NCBI GenBank assembly: GCA_021234155.1
Contig: JAJEKV010000795.1
Coordinates: 1 to 64,000 of the forward strand
DNA: 64,000 nt
Direction: 5' to 3'
Source of the DNA: Isoetes taiwanensis
Taxonomy: Eukaryota; Streptophyta; Lycopodiopsida; Isoetales; Isoetaceae
Under the pieces are notes generated by a model that did no database searches, was not told the DNA's origin, and worked only from the letters and a program-made list of their open reading frames with translations. Both the position numbers and the translations under genes were made by a program. Each line of letters begins with the position of its first letter. Within the stretch, counting starts at the first letter, position 1. Below, in pieces: positions 43,850 to 56,245 of the stretch.

Positions 43850-46023
43850 CCCCTAGTGCCTATACTCGACCAGCGTTCGCTTGACGTGCATGTGGTGGAG
43901 GGAGTCGTCGATGTGGACCGTCATGCCTTTCGCGTTCCCTGTTTGCTCGTCGGTCTCTATGTACGCAATTGTTCCTGTTATTCCGTTGACTACTTCTCAC
44001 GGTATCTCGATGACAACTCTGCATCCCACAGCGACGTAAGGTATCTGGTAGAATGCCAGGTCGTCGGTCCAGCTGCGCATCCCGTCTTCTGGTGTTGCGT
44101 TGGTTTCTACTCGTATTTCGTGGACACGTTCGCTGAGAAACATCTTGATCATGGCCATCGCATTGTAATGTCGGACGTCCTCGTGGTGGGTGCACAGCAC
44201 CGTGGTGTTTCGGTCGATCTTACGGAGCGCTTCCTCTCTGTCGATGATGTGGGGTCCCAGCATTTGCGCGAGCTCGATCTGGGTCGGCGGCCCCTCTCTT
44301 ATGGCGTTGAGGAAGGTGACGTACTCTGGGTCGAAGGAGTGCCTGATGGACTGCGTCAGGTGGTACTTCTTTGCTTGCATGAAGTGGGGGCTGTTGGCGA
44401 GGGTGCACAGCTTGTAGACGTTGTCGGCATCCCTCTTTTTGTGCTTGCATATGGGAGGGAGCTGGGCATGGTCGCCGACGAGGATTATCACCCGTGTTCG
44501 CTCGTCACTTCTTCTATTTGCCTGAGTATCATGTTGAGGTTGGCGAACGTGAGCATTGATATCTCCTCGATGATGAGGACCTGGTCTGTTGGTGCCTTAT
44601 GTCCGTGTGCCTGATTTTGTTCGGCCATTGCTTTTTAACTGCACAATGAGAGATCGCCGTGCGTTAGCACAATCTGGGGACCGCGGCTCGCGTTTTAGGT
44701 TTGCCTGTTTACCTGGGATTGCGAATTGGTAGTGCGCGGTGGTCGCTCCCCTCCATAGCTTTGATGCGGCCATTCCAGTGGTCGCGGTAGCTAGCACCGC
44801 TTTCCCGTTGCTAATGAAGTGTTGTATCATGTATCTCGTCAGATACGTCTTTCCAGATCCTGGCATGCCCGATATGACGTGGAACCCATGCGCTTCTCTC
44901 GTGATTGCTTCGTAGACGTGTGCTTGCTCGGGCGACAGTGTGGCATCCACCGGCGGGGTGGCTAGTACGTTTGGCTGGCCTGCCTGTTGCGCTTGGCCTT
45001 CCTGGTATGCGGCTGCCGGTCTTCTTGGTCGACGAAGGTGGTATTCGGCATATGCTTGGACGTGGGCGAGGATGTCATCTTCGTTTGACAGCAGCTGCCG
45101 GAGCTGGCATTCCAGGCTGTAGGACTGTGCGTGGTTGTCCAGGAAGAGGAGTTCGGCTTCCGATCTGAACGGGATTTTGTCGAGGAGTATGTTGTATCAG
45201 AATTCTTTGGTGTGGTGGACAGGGTGGTAGTCGGTGAAGCGTACTGGTTGGTTTGTGGGGATGATCTTGTGGCCTAGAACTGTGTGGGATGTGGTTCGCA
45301 CGGACTGGCTGGCTCAACGATGTACGAGCGCCAGAATTGTTTTTATGTTACGCCGTCCATGTTGGCGGGCCTTGCTGCGTAGTGATCTATGGGGTGGAGC
45401 GTTGGCATGGCGCCGCGTGTGAGGAGGCGCTCTCTGGTCGACGGCAGGGAGGAGTCGACGAAGTGGACGTCGTCCAATCTCCATATGGTTGGTATTTGGC
45501 GGCACGCCAGCGCGGCTTCGGTGGGCGAGATCGGTTTGGAGAGCAACATTGAGGATAGTAGCTTCGCCTTCGTTTCGTCTACATCTGGGAGTTCGAGCCT
45601 TAGGATGTCTTCTCCGTTTAGGTTGAGGTGGCCGTGCGGCTCGAGCTTCATCGCGTACTTGAGGACGTAGTATGTCCAGCTTCCGTACGTGATTCTCTGC
45701 ATGTTCATGTGCGCTCCCCAAAGCAGGAGAATTGCTGGGTGGTAGGGCACGACGCTTGAGTACTCTTCTGTTGGCCTGAAGTACATCCACCTTTGTTTGC
45801 TGCTGTCGAACTGAGCGTCGCAGTTTGGCTATAGTGGGAACAGGAACAGGTACCTGCACGGTATGGCGTGGCCTTCTAGTTTGCAGGCGGGCCTACATGT
45901 GTGGATCTGCTTGTGCTGGACCAAGTCGCGTAGCTTGTCCTCGTCTTGCGCCCCCGTTGTGCTTGGTATGACGGCGACGATCTCGTTTGTGATCCTCTCT
46001 ACGTCTGCTTCCTTCACCCACAT
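43850..46023 (-). pseudogene. Helitron Rep/helicase relic
   Basis: The minus strand reads, in order: HTCRPACKLEG with CRYLFLFP (C/H-rich end of the Helitron-like N domain); an in-frame TAG at about 45830; YFRPTEEYSSVVPYHPAILL, YVLKYAMKLEPHG (Rep-associated part); a stretch with several stops (45340-45000); then VDATLSPEQAHVYEAI, the Walker A GMPGSGKTYLTR (about 44850), Walker B LIIEEISML after a short intron-like gap (44710-44640), GDHAQLPPICKHKK, and VAVGCRVVIEIP followed by TGA where the frame goes on as EVVNGITGTIAYIETDE to 43850. The C-terminal motifs lie beyond the CACTA insertion at 40930-41190. GC content is higher than the flanks. Confidence 0.85.
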
Positions 46024-46029
46024 CGCCTA

Positions 46030-48379
46030 AAATTTGTTGCAATAGGACCATTAAACAGTCTAAAATTTATTTATGACCTCAAATTAGGTTAAAAGTATTA
46101 TATTCCATCTCAAAATGACCAAAATTGCTCAAACCCTAAATTCTGTCTTCCAAACTAGGGTTTGTTTAGAAATAGAAGCAATAGCTTTTAGAGTACAAGG
46201 CTAGAACCACAGAAGAGCAAGGGGCATGACTTTTTGAAGACATTGAAGACCCACGCGACGTACTGACAAAAGAAGGGAGGAGAGTGAAAACACAGACCCA
46301 AGAGAGGAAGCACTATGGCAAACACCTCTACAAACGAAGCGAGTAGTACAGGGCACAACTGGCCTATCAACAACCTTCATCGAATGGAAGACATACGTTA
46401 ATCATCTGCATGAAGAACCTTCTCGACTGTCAAGCACCGGACTGCCACATCCACGAGCTCACAGCAGAAAGAAGATCTCAACCCCTTCACTGACTCGACG
46501 CACACGAGTTCAAATGGCAGAACACAAGGAAACATAAGGGTGCAAGAGTATGTCGAATGGGGAAGCCTAGATAGTATAATTTTCCTTCAAAATGACAATT
46601 CATTGCGACACAGGAGTGCAAACAAACCAGAGGGAAGACCATCACAATCTCGCAGCCAAGCCGCTCAAGTGGATGTCAAGCAACATCAATAAAAGGTGCA
46701 ATGATGCTAGGCAACTGCAGAACACCCAAGTCCAGCCATGACAAGCTCCCAGCTCCCTTGCCCTAGTAAGAAGACAATAATGACTTCATCGATTTCAAAA
46801 ATAGGGGATCATGATCGAGGAAGGAGAGGAGACACATAATAGGGAAGGCACATCTCCGACTTGAAGGCATATATCAACATCAGGGGCAAGATCAAGGAGG
46901 AGGATAGTCGGTATGAACAAGAGTTCTAGATCCAGAAACGCCTGCAAACCCAAGGAAGGATGATTCCAGTGCCTCAGTGAAGTAGTTCAAGACTCGAGTG
47001 GACCTGACCCAAAGGACGGAGGAGCCGACCTAGCCAACAACCACAGACCACTCAAAGGCAACTCGGAGGAGCGATGGCATGTGCAATGGATATGACCACA
47101 TTTCTAGGCATAGGGGAGGCATCTCACAACGAAGCAAAGTCCAAGCAACAGGAGTCGCGCTCAAAAATTCAACTGGCCGAGAAATGACACTGTCTACCTC
47201 ACGATCGCTATCTCAGATTTTTGAAGGCATGCAAGAATGCCCGACTGCAACAACCAGGTGATCGTACTCAAGCGATCAATGGCACTACACATCTTCAATC
47301 TTGTAACGACACACTGCATGTAGGGACGCTGAGCAGTCATGACACTCCACATGACAGGTAAACACATTAAGAAGGGGCATTTTTAACTCAAAGGTCCACA
47401 TCAAACAATGCTAAAATCCGAGCAAGTTTAGTATGCAGTGCATCATCTGCCCAATTTTCCAAGTACCATTGCAGTAGAGTCACATGCATGTAAGTTTGCA
47501 CTTAGACTGGAGCTGGGATATCTTGGTGTTGTACTAGGTTTGGCAGATTTATATAATTGATGGAACAAATGAAGAGGCAACAACTCTAGCAACAGCCTTC
47601 GTGAATGTAGAATGATATGGGTTACCTCTTTGTTGCATGTTATGTGCATAGATCATTTATAGATTTTCAGTTCTTTGCTTTATTTGGAGCAGCAAGATCA
47701 ATGGGACTTGAATTTAAGGTGCGACATGTGGTAAACTAGGTTGTTATATTTTATTTTAGCATTCGATGATTGATCCTAAGCGCTCACAAAAAGATCTTTA
47801 CTTTTGCACAAAACAAAAGCGAAATCGTTAACCTACACTCAGGCCTAGGCCTAGATATAACAACACAAAAAAAGGGAAACTAGAACAAGAAGAAGGAAGA
47901 AAGGTCGCTCAAAGAGAAGGCCGATAGGAATGAACTGGAAGACAATAACAATATATAGAGAAATAGTAGAAAAAAGTGGAAAATTTTTATAAAAATAGGC
48001 AAAAAATATGTCGTCTTCCCAATAATGATGGTTCTATGATGGCATAGAACCATTGCATTGTCATGATCAAACCTTAAAATAATAGGAAAAAGTAGAGTAC
48101 TGATCAGTATAATTGGTCCATCCGTTTTATTGGTCTTCATGGACGATGAAAACAAATTCAATTCAATTCAATTCTTACATATATTTGTGCATATTTTGAA
48201 TGCATTAAAATATGCAAATTGATACCTAGAGATAAACAGCTGAAGCCAACATGTTGGAGATTGTCATGATAAAGTCTTAAAAGAAAGGGAAAAAAATTAG
48301 AATACTCATAAGATAAAACCAACATGTTGGAGATTGTGAGGATCAAGTTTTAAAAGAATGGGAAAACTTAGATTACTCA
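46030..48379. other. No recognisable gene
   Basis: About 2.3 kb with no coding frame I can support on either strand. 46200-47400 is of moderate GC with only short frames; 47700-48380 is AT-rich. A GTTGGAGATTGT..GAT direct repeat lies at about 48252 and 48323. Confidence 0.4.
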
Positions 48380-49465
48380 TCAGATTTCTACAGAGCAAGA
48401 GAATTGAGGCAAGTGAGAGAACTGGGAGTCTTGTAGGATCATATTCCAATGACAACTCTTCTCGTTTTGGTGTAGGCTTTCCTTGTAAACGAAGGTCTTA
48501 CACTCAGAGCCCGATCTAACCATCACAACAAGTTCCTCCCCTAAGACGTTCACACATATGGCCTCTCCACCATTAGGGGCGGAGTCCACAATACTCCATT
48601 TTTTCTTCAAAGGATCAAAACCCATCAAAGACTGGCCTTTGAATCCCAAAAGCCTCCCTTTCCACACAAACGCTGTCGCCGGAACGGCCCCTTCGATCCA
48701 AACCTCCTCCATCTTCGCCCAACAGCCCTGCTTCGGATCATATACATCTGCACTCCTTGCAAATCCGTCTCCATCCCGAGATGGGCACCCCCCGAACACA
48801 TAAAATTTACCATTCAAAATCACCCCTTTCGCTTCATCCCTCTCCTGGCTCATCTCCGGCAGATTTTTCCACAAATTTCGACTTGGGTCGTAGATTTCTG
48901 CACTCGAAACTGCGTTTTTATCCGCATCGTGTCCTCCTGCGACCACAATACACCCTTCCAACACCCCACATGCAAAGAACGAACGCGGATTGATCATATT
49001 TGCAGCTCTGCGCCAGGTTCCTGAGCTAAAATTGAAAGCATAAACTGAAGAAATTGTTTCGTATGTGTCGGGATTCCATCCCCCCATCACAAATAAATCC
49101 CCATTTACAAACGCGCATTGGCAGAAGAAAGGCAGGCTTTCTGGGAAATCCGGTATGGGCGGAAGCCATGACCGAGCTTCATTTTTTGAATCCAGCATAC
49201 ATAATTGGAATTGCGGCAGCGATAGCCAAGCATCTTTCTGAAATTCAAGTTTTTGTGAGGCAGAATTGCCCCTAATTGACTCCACAACGCAAAGCCCTTT
49301 TGCTGTGAAGCCCTGTTTGCATCTGTATTTGTAAAACAGAGGATCGTTAATCAGTTCTTTCCATTTTTTGCACACTCCTTGCATTGAAGCATGGCTTTGA
49401 TATGCTAATTTACCTAAACAGAGCATGCTCACATCATCGGGCAGACCCGGAAGAAGCTCTTCCAT
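48380..49465 (-). CDS. F-box/kelch-repeat protein, copy 3, intact
   Basis: A single-exon gene of 361 residues. The F-box (LLPGLPDDVSMLCLGKLAYQ, GVCKKW) is followed by kelch blades with VMGGWNPD, VAGGHDAD and FGGCPSRDGD. It is more diverged than copies 1 and 2 and has an extra segment near residues 66-80 (RGNSASQKLEFQKDAW). All diagnostic residues are kept and there is no stop or frameshift. Expected role: substrate receptor of an SCF ubiquitin ligase. It has the opposite orientation to copies 1 and 2, 31 kb away, with only transposon-related genes between them. Confidence 0.92.
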   Translation of the reverse strand: MEELLPGLPDDVSMLCLGKLAYQSHASMQGVCKKWKELINDPLFYKYRCKQGFTAKGLCVVESIRGNSASQKLEFQKDAWLSLPQFQLCMLDSKNEARSWLPPIPDFPESLPFFCQCAFVNGDLFVMGGWNPDTYETISSVYAFNFSSGTWRRAANMINPRSFFACGVLEGCIVVAGGHDADKNAVSSAEIYDPSRNLWKNLPEMSQERDEAKGVILNGKFYVFGGCPSRDGDGFARSADVYDPKQGCWAKMEEVWIEGAVPATAFVWKGRLLGFKGQSLMGFDPLKKKWSIVDSAPNGGEAICVNVLGEELVVMVRSGSECKTFVYKESLHQNEKSCHWNMILQDSQFSHLPQFSCSVEI

Positions 49466-49718
49466 CTTTTACCTATCAAATCCTTTACCAAATTTTCACC
49501 AATCACTAGCCGCACAACACTCTGGAGAAAAAATGATGCTGGCGTTACATATACTACAGATTTTTTAGCGGCGACGGCTTGCCGGGAAAAAAAGGGAGGC
49601 TAAAAAAGTTTCGAAAAAGTAATTTATTATTCATGGCACGTCCCCATCTTCATCTTTTTCGCCTCGTTGGATTCTGGTAATGGTTATCAACCCATTTCCT
49701 TTTCTTAAAGAGACCTTA

Positions 49719-50844
49719 GGCCCTTTTTCCATGACACTAATGTCTTATATTTATAGAGATATGATTGGGCCACATAAGCATATAAGGCATGGTAGTTTTT
49801 CCACTAACACTTTTAAGACATGTCGCATATCACATCCGTACAACATGGGAGTCTTATTTTCTCCCGGGGGAAACCCCCCGCCACAAAATAAGACAACAAA
49901 ATCTAACCAATCAGAGTCCGTCTTTGCTGTATAGTTAGGATGTCCCAAAAATGAGCGGGAGAAGAAACGCTGCTGCACTCGCCCAGGACGACTGGAGCTT
50001 TTTGGAATCGCCCAGAACTGCTGGAATCGAAGCATCACTGGAATCGGCTGAACACGAAATAGGTAGAAGAAGATGTCGCTGGGTAGAGAAAATGGGGTTT
50101 TGAAACTTCTTGGTCTGGTCGAAATTGTAGCTTTAGTTCCAAATTTCCCCTTTCTGTTCTTTCAGTTCTCTCTGCTTTCGAATTACAGGTCAAAACAGAA
50201 TTCGAATTTGAGCAAATCTCTCTGATCGAATCTCTGCTCAAATTTTTTCAGGTTAACAGAGAGATTTTTGCCCTAACATGAAAAACAGATTTTGCCCTAA
50301 CCTGAAAAGCAGAGAGATTTTGCCCTAACCTGAAAAACAGCTCGAATTCAAAGATTTGGCAGAGAGATTTGGCAGGGCAAAACAACTCGAAATTTAGCTG
50401 ACATGCGGGGGTTGTTTGAAGGGTTAAAAACAAAGGGATGTTGTCTTATGGAATTCCGTTATATCAGCATATGCCCGCAGTGATTGTGGAGAAGAAGCTC
50501 TTGAATTGTTAGAAAAAATGCAATTTGAAGGGATGATTCCAGATTATGTCACCTTCATTAGCCTTCTTCAAGCATGTGCTAGCATTGTATCGTTATCATG
50601 GCAAGGGGATATTTTCAGAAGCCGTGCATAGACTATTTTCAGAAGCCTCTGAAGCCGTGGAACAGCAAAACTACGGAGTAGTGGAAAATCAAATTTATGA
50701 GACATGTCTTATATTATAAGACACCTCTTATATTCAAGCCATGGAAAACTAATTTTTTTAAGACATGCCACAAAAATGACGTGGCACCTAAAATGCTGTC
50801 TTATAATTATAAGACAGCCATAAGTCAGCCGTGGAAAAAGGGCC
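49719..50844. mobile_element. Harbinger-like non-autonomous element carrying a PPR fragment
   Basis: The left end GGCCCTTTTTCCATGACA and right end CCGTGGAAAAAGGGCC are inverted repeats, flanked on both sides by TTA (49716-49718 and 50845-50847), the target preference of PIF/Harbinger elements. TCTTATA-type subterminal repeats lie inside both ends (GTCTTATATTTATAG left; TGTCTTATAATTATAAGACA right). The 1,126-base interior has no transposase but holds part of a PPR gene and a stretch with repeated GATTTTGCCCTAACCTGAAA. Confidence 0.8.
50432..50600 (+). pseudogene. Pentatricopeptide-repeat (PPR) gene fragment
   Basis: The frame reads DVVLWNSVISAYARSDCGEE, then ALELLEKMQFEGMIPDYVTF and ISLLQACASI. 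This is one long PPR motif plus the start of the next, in the style of PLS-class plant proteins that act in organelle RNA processing. The frame is lost near 50600. The fragment is far too short to work and lies inside the TTA-flanked element. Confidence 0.75.
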
Positions 50845-51423
50845 TTATACTCTTCTTCGAATAAATAAAAATATCTTCTTGCAGATGTATAAGGGTAACA
50901 CATGCTCTTCATCTGGACGTTTAAGGGTAAAGCATGATTCCTTATTTGCAAGCACTGGCATTAGCCGAGAGGTGTTAATCGAACGTCATCGACGTTGTCT
51001 TGCCATTTTTCCAGGTTGCCATTCTAGCACTGAATGGAAACATGGTCGACCATTCTTGAATTTACCTGCTTCACCAGATAACAAAACGAAAATGAGGTAA
51101 GAAAGCAAGGATTTTGGTAACCTATATATTTTTATATAAAATCGAGCTATCCTATGGGAATATTTGATAAAATCTTCACTAAAGATGAAACAACAACAAA
51201 TTCAAGGAAATTGTGGTGGTCTTCATTGCCCATAACAGGGTTCACGGATTTCCAGTTGTTTCATGCAAGTAGAAATGGCATCCCCATGCCCATTACACAT
51301 AACAGTATCACGGTCAACGGAAATATTTGTGCCTCCCTGGTTCTTGGGCACAAACACAATATATGTAATGGTTGAAATATCTAGATTAGTTGATGGCATT
51401 ATTCAAGTCCCATATTTGGAAGA
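50845..51423. other. No recognisable gene
   Basis: Short frames only (for example 50831-51100); no family recognised. Confidence 0.35.
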
Positions 51424-52160
51424 ATAGAATAGAATAGAGTTTTTAACGTCCACGGAGACCAATAGGTCATGGGACCCATACAATCATTACTACTAGGATT
51501 AAAAAACCCCTGCCTTGAAAGGTTTTCAAGGGAAAAACCTTTAAAGTAATGATGACACTAGACAAGCGGAGATAATGACTACTGAGGGCTCAATAATTGC
51601 AGACGTTTATCTAGAACCTCAAGTATGTATAATGCCAAGTCATGCACAGATGGTGCTTTGAGAAGTTGTGGAAGCGTGGAATGGAATGCTAAGGTCAAAA
51701 AATGATTTCGGACTATCTCAAAAGCAGGGCAACTCAGAAGAGTATGGCTTTCATCTTCAATAACCTGTAACTGGCAACAGGCACATAGTCTCGCTTCTCG
51801 CGGCAATTGCGGCCGCTCCCATCTACCTGTCTCAATCCGTAGCCTGTGGGACCCCGTGCGAATTGATGCAATAGCTACAAGCTTGTTCCTGGACAATGAA
51901 GCAAGCAAATAAGCTTGGGGCCCTGGTGCCAAGGTGGGATTTATGTGTGCATGATAATGGCCAGTTTTCACTTGGGCCAAAGTAACTGCGTCCCATATCT
52001 TTTGAGAAAAATGACCATTGAGATATTGTTGCAAAAGCTCAGGATCAGAACTGGCAAGCATCAGGCAGTGCTCTGGTTGCACAGCCCAACGGGCAAACCA
52101 TGTAGTGCAATGCTCTTTCCAACACAAGATTGGAAGACAAGTGTTATGACAAAAAAGCAC
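51424..52160 (-). pseudogene. LINE-type retroelement remnant, 3' part
   Basis: The minus-strand frame 52160-51579 encodes RTGSHRLRIETGRWERPQ, then LPREARLCACCQ, DESHTLLSCPAFEIVRNHF: the Cys/His knuckle found after the reverse transcriptase in LINE-like elements. Downstream at 51480-51424 lies the GGTCTCCGTGG..TATTC-repeat tail also found at 3712-3790. Confidence 0.7.
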
Positions 52161-52613
52161 GGATGGAACAAGGTCTTTAGAATAATTTATACCAAAAATA
52201 AACTTTAGGCTAGGTTGTATAAGATAAGATGAGATTAAATGATGAAAAAGGCGGTGATGTTGTCGGCGATGTCGTCCGTGGAACAGTTGGAACTTCTCAA
52301 GGTGTTCTGTCAGGGAACAATGATGATACTAGTCATGGTGACTTTGTACGCCATGGCCTAGAGTTGGGAGCAAGGAAGGAATTGCAACAGGTGAATGAAG
52401 ATTCTGGAAAGGGGAAAAAGCCAATTCTCTATTTTTGTATTGAAGCCAATAGCCATAGATCCCTGTAATAAACAAGAGGGGTTGGTGAGAAATCATGGAA
52501 ATGTGGATTCTACTGTGAGTAATAATGAAGCAAAAAACATAATCTATGGAAATAGGTTATAGAAAGACTTTTAAGATCTAGGTTTTCTGATTGGGTAAAG
52601 AAAGAAATTTCAA

Positions 52614-53220
52614 ATGAATTCCATAGCAACAAAAGAACAAGTCTTGAGTTCTTTATCCTCCAAAAATTTATCTGTTAATCTAGAACAACTTCTTCAATCA
52701 GTGGGTCTTAAGGCAGAGCAAGGTGCTTTCAAAGTAACAGAGATCGATCATTCAAGACAAATAAAAAACATGGTAAACTTAATTGCTAGGGCAGTGGTGG
52801 GGTTTTTTACGGGAGGTTTTCTTGACTATAGGAGGTTCTAAGCTTGGCTCACTAGGCATCTCGATGCTTTGAAAGTTCCACAGTTTCAGAGCATCAAAGG
52901 TATTGGGGGTATTTTTTTGATACTATTTGATGACAAAAAATATGTGGAGAAAATAGTTTCCAAAGGAGTTTATCGTTTTGCATGGGAGTTTGTGTTATAC
53001 CAATATTATACTCCAGGCTTTACCCCAGATAAGCTATCCGTTGTTAAACTTCCTTGTTGGTTTGAGATAGAACAACTCCCACTAGAAATGTTGGATCCGG
53101 GATTTTTGACTGTTATAGCAAAGAATTTGGGGACATATCCCATTCCATAGCAAAGGGGCCAAGAATATGTGTGGATATTGCAGCCTTGGAGAGTGTTCCG
53201 TAGTTCACAATTGTAAAAAG
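52614..53220 (+). pseudogene. LINE ORF1 remnant (DUF4283-like)
   Basis: Frames 52614-52841 and 52869-53150 join across a TAA near 52840. They read VVGFFTGGFLDYRRF, then HLDALKVPQFQSIKGIGGIF, VLYQYYTPGFTPDKLSVVKL and PCWFEIEQLPLEMLDPGFL. This is the order of the DUF4283 domain of plant LINE first ORFs. The following CCHC knuckle is only partly visible (about 53160-53220, CGYCSLGECSV-like in another frame). Confidence 0.7.
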
Positions 53221-53343
53221 TGGAATGTATTACTCCCTGTTCAAGTTATGGCTCATAAATGGATGGGAGCTTAGGAGAATGTTTTCTCATGGAAATCAAA
53301 AGTTTTGGAAGATTACATTGTATGTAGGAGAGAAGCACAAATG

Positions 53344-54010
53344 CTAAAGTAGCAGATGTGAAGTGAGCGAAGCCAAATGAGGAAAGATGGGAAGGATCAT
53401 CTTAATGCAGATGAAATGGAATGTGTTCGAGTCCTTGGTTTCCAAAATATATTCAAAGCTCTCCAAACCCCATGCCCATACTACTTGCAGCATCTCACAT
53501 TCCACCAGGCAATGTTCTATGGACTCCTCTTCATCTTCACACATGGGGCAGAGTGGATTGACGTTATTGCTCCATTTGGAGACTAGGTGATTGACCCTTG
53601 GGACCCTATGGATCTTGCCAAAAGGCATTGATATGTGGGGGCAGGTATTATAGCCAAGCATTTCTCTAGACGTTTTTGTGGTTATCCTCTGTGATCGCTA
53701 GTTTCCACTTGGTAGACACTGGAAGTAACACCTCAGTCTTCATGCTACTGTGACGTGACTTCACAAACTTGTTTGGCTGTATAAAGAGGCGCAAGACCCA
53801 TGGGTTTTAATCTCTTCTATTAATTGTGTTGGAGAGTACCGTAGCCACTGGCTGGCTAATTTCTCTCCCATATACCACTGAGTACAAGAGTCTATTCCAC
53901 ATTTTTTCCATCTCTTCACAATCCTAGCATCGACCACAGTATCTAAGGAGTCTTGTTTATTGTGCATTTCCACTGGAATCCACCATGGAGAGGATGTCTC
54001 TGCTTCGAAT
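53344..54010 (-). pseudogene. LINE zf-RVT remnant
   Basis: The minus-strand frame 53973-53761 (VDARIVKRWKKCGIDSCTQW) is followed, after stops, by 53661-53344 with KIHRVPRVNHLVSKWSNNV, NPLCPMCEDEEESIEHCLVE, the zinc-binding region after plant LINE reverse transcriptases. Several stops are present. It lies tail to tail with the ORF1 remnant just upstream, so two different LINE copies meet here. Confidence 0.7.
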
Positions 54011-54059
54011 TGTTGATGGCAAGTCTGGTTTGTGGCCCAGATGCTTCAGCTTCATTCTA

Positions 54060-55560
54060 ATAATTGTCGATTTGGTTTTGATTATTCTAGGAAAATTAAG
54101 TATCTACTATAGTTAACTGGACAAATTTTGTTAAGATACAGGTCATGATGGACTAATAGTTTTGTTGGTGTTGCATGCAGCAGAATCTTTTGTGCTAAAG
54201 GATTGAATAAGATAGTGAGAGGCAAATGTAACATCTGGCCCATAATGGAGAGCTTCATTCCACAAGCCGACAAGTTGAGGATTTATCACTTCTGATACAA
54301 GTGAGAAGGTATGAGATGTAAGTCCATTCCCTACTAAATTGCAAGACTATCTACAAGGATATTGCTATATATGTGGTAGATTAAGAAATCAAAGTCATTG
54401 CTGCGTATCTAAAATAGCTTTGCTATGTAGACTCAGTGGATATATGCAAGATGTTTCAAAGGTCCTCTTAACACACAGTATGAGGTAGTACTTGATGATT
54501 TTAAAGTTAACTTGACATCTTGGGAATTTAATGTGACTTTTATAGATTTTAGCACATCGAGTGATGCTTTTCTACTGACTTAAATGACTTACATATAAGA
54601 TATGCATGTCTGCAAAATTCAAGATTGTGTTCCCATTGTTTGCTTTTGTTCTTGCAGGATTTATATTTGACAGATGGTAGCCATATTGTTATTGAGTTAA
54701 ATAGCAATACTGACCATATTAAGTATGCAAATCTCAGGCGACGTACATTCTTGCGAGTTCTGAAGAAATCAGGTATTTCTAAACAAAAGATTTGGTCTAT
54801 AATGGTTCTTTAGAGATGTTAATTAAAATACTATCTATCTATCTAATATGGCAAACCAAATTTGCAAAATGCAATGGCACAAGATGTTCATTTTGCTCCT
54901 GGGTACACGTGCTTGCAGATATTTTTAATTATATGTTGCCTAGCCTTCCATTTTTCCTAGAATGCTACAAGAGTGGATCTCCTTGAATTGCACATCTGAT
55001 AGAAGCAGAATTACTGAGTATGCTATATGCTTTCTATTCTATTCTTCATCTCTGAAGTTTCTCATCATGATAACTGCAATTATTCCGAGAACGCTTGAAA
55101 CAAATTTTTTGTTTGTTGATTAGCTAGATACGACTGATAATTTTATGTGGACGAAGGGGCAAATTTTTAGAATCCTCAAGAAAATTAATTTGATTATCTT
55201 ACTGTATTGTTTGCCATATAGGTTTTACACTGATTGTGCTTAATGCATGATTAATCTAGGCTATCTAACTTTCTTATCAGGTTTTACACTAACTGTGGTT
55301 AATGCATGATTCAGCTAGGCTCTCTGTAACTTTTTTGTTAGGAGACAAGGCACAATAATGCCAAGACTTTCCAAGGGCATGTCTTTGAATGTAGCAAACA
55401 GGTTTGCATCAGAAAGTTAAGGATCCTCTGGATCCCCCAAAGTTTTTGGAGGTTTGTCTTCGAATGCAACAAATAGGTCTGCATCTCAAACTTTAAGGAT
55501 GTCATGGTGGATATGCTCAATCCCATAACTTGACACTGGAATATGATATGGAACCATTAT
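54060..55560. other. No recognisable gene
   Basis: AT-rich sequence. A direct repeat TAGGTTTTACACT..GTG.TTAATGCATGATT lies at about 55220 and 55280, and another (TGTCTTCGAATGCAACAAA) at about 55380 and 55456. Confidence 0.4.
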
Positions 55561-55563
55561 GGG

Positions 55564-56245
55564 GACAGAACAATGCAATGATTGGACACATTGCGATCCT
55601 GAAATCTATGATATTAACTAGCTCCTTAAATTTATTACAGATATACATATCATGCTGTGAGAATTTTGACCTTCGACTCACTCCATGGTTTATTACACAG
55701 CTGGCACCTCTCTCTTTCAACATTTTACGAAATTATCACATATATGATTGCACTCAACATTAAAATTACAGTCCCTCTCTCATCTAGGTGAATCTTACTG
55801 AACTACAATCCAAACATTGCATCCACAAACATCTATAAAGCACCATTTTATCCTGTGGAGCATGTCTTAGAATTTAGAGTTCACTAACATCTAAGGCACC
55901 ATTTTATCCTGTGGAGCATGTCTTAGAATTTAGAGTTCACTATATATACCTTGGCTTTCTCTGTAACTAATGTCGTGTTTATATGGCAAATTCGATCTTA
56001 AACGATGATAGACATTTATATCTTTAATTTATCATCTATCAAAGCAGCACATATAAAATTTAAGGGATTCCTCAAAAATCTTCCTCTCTGTAAGCCAGGA
56101 CCATGTTCACTGCCTTTTGATAGCCTTTATAGATTTCCATTTTCTAGAAGGCTCAACTTTGATAATTGGTATATTTTATTGAATTCTCTTCACAACCGAA
56201 ACTTTATTAGAAAATTCCAATATTTGATGAATCTAAAGATGTAGT
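55564..56245. repeat. Segmental duplication, copy 1 (partner 57339-58110)
   Basis: GAACAATGCAATGATTGGA, CATATCATGCTGTGAGAAT and GATAGCCTTTATAGATTTCC occur in the same order in both copies. A 50-base piece (CCTGTGGAGCATGTCTTAG) is tandemly duplicated inside each. No protein-coding sense was found. Confidence 0.85.

Noticed and set aside
43790-44614. 274-codon plus-strand open frame
   Set aside because: It is the antisense shadow of the Helitron helicase; the minus strand carries the recognisable motifs (GDHAQLPPI and Walker A/B).
45314-45859. 181-codon minus-strand Arg/Pro-rich frame
   Set aside because: It is a frame shadow of the Helitron Rep-associated segment, which reads sensibly in the frame of 45343-45786.
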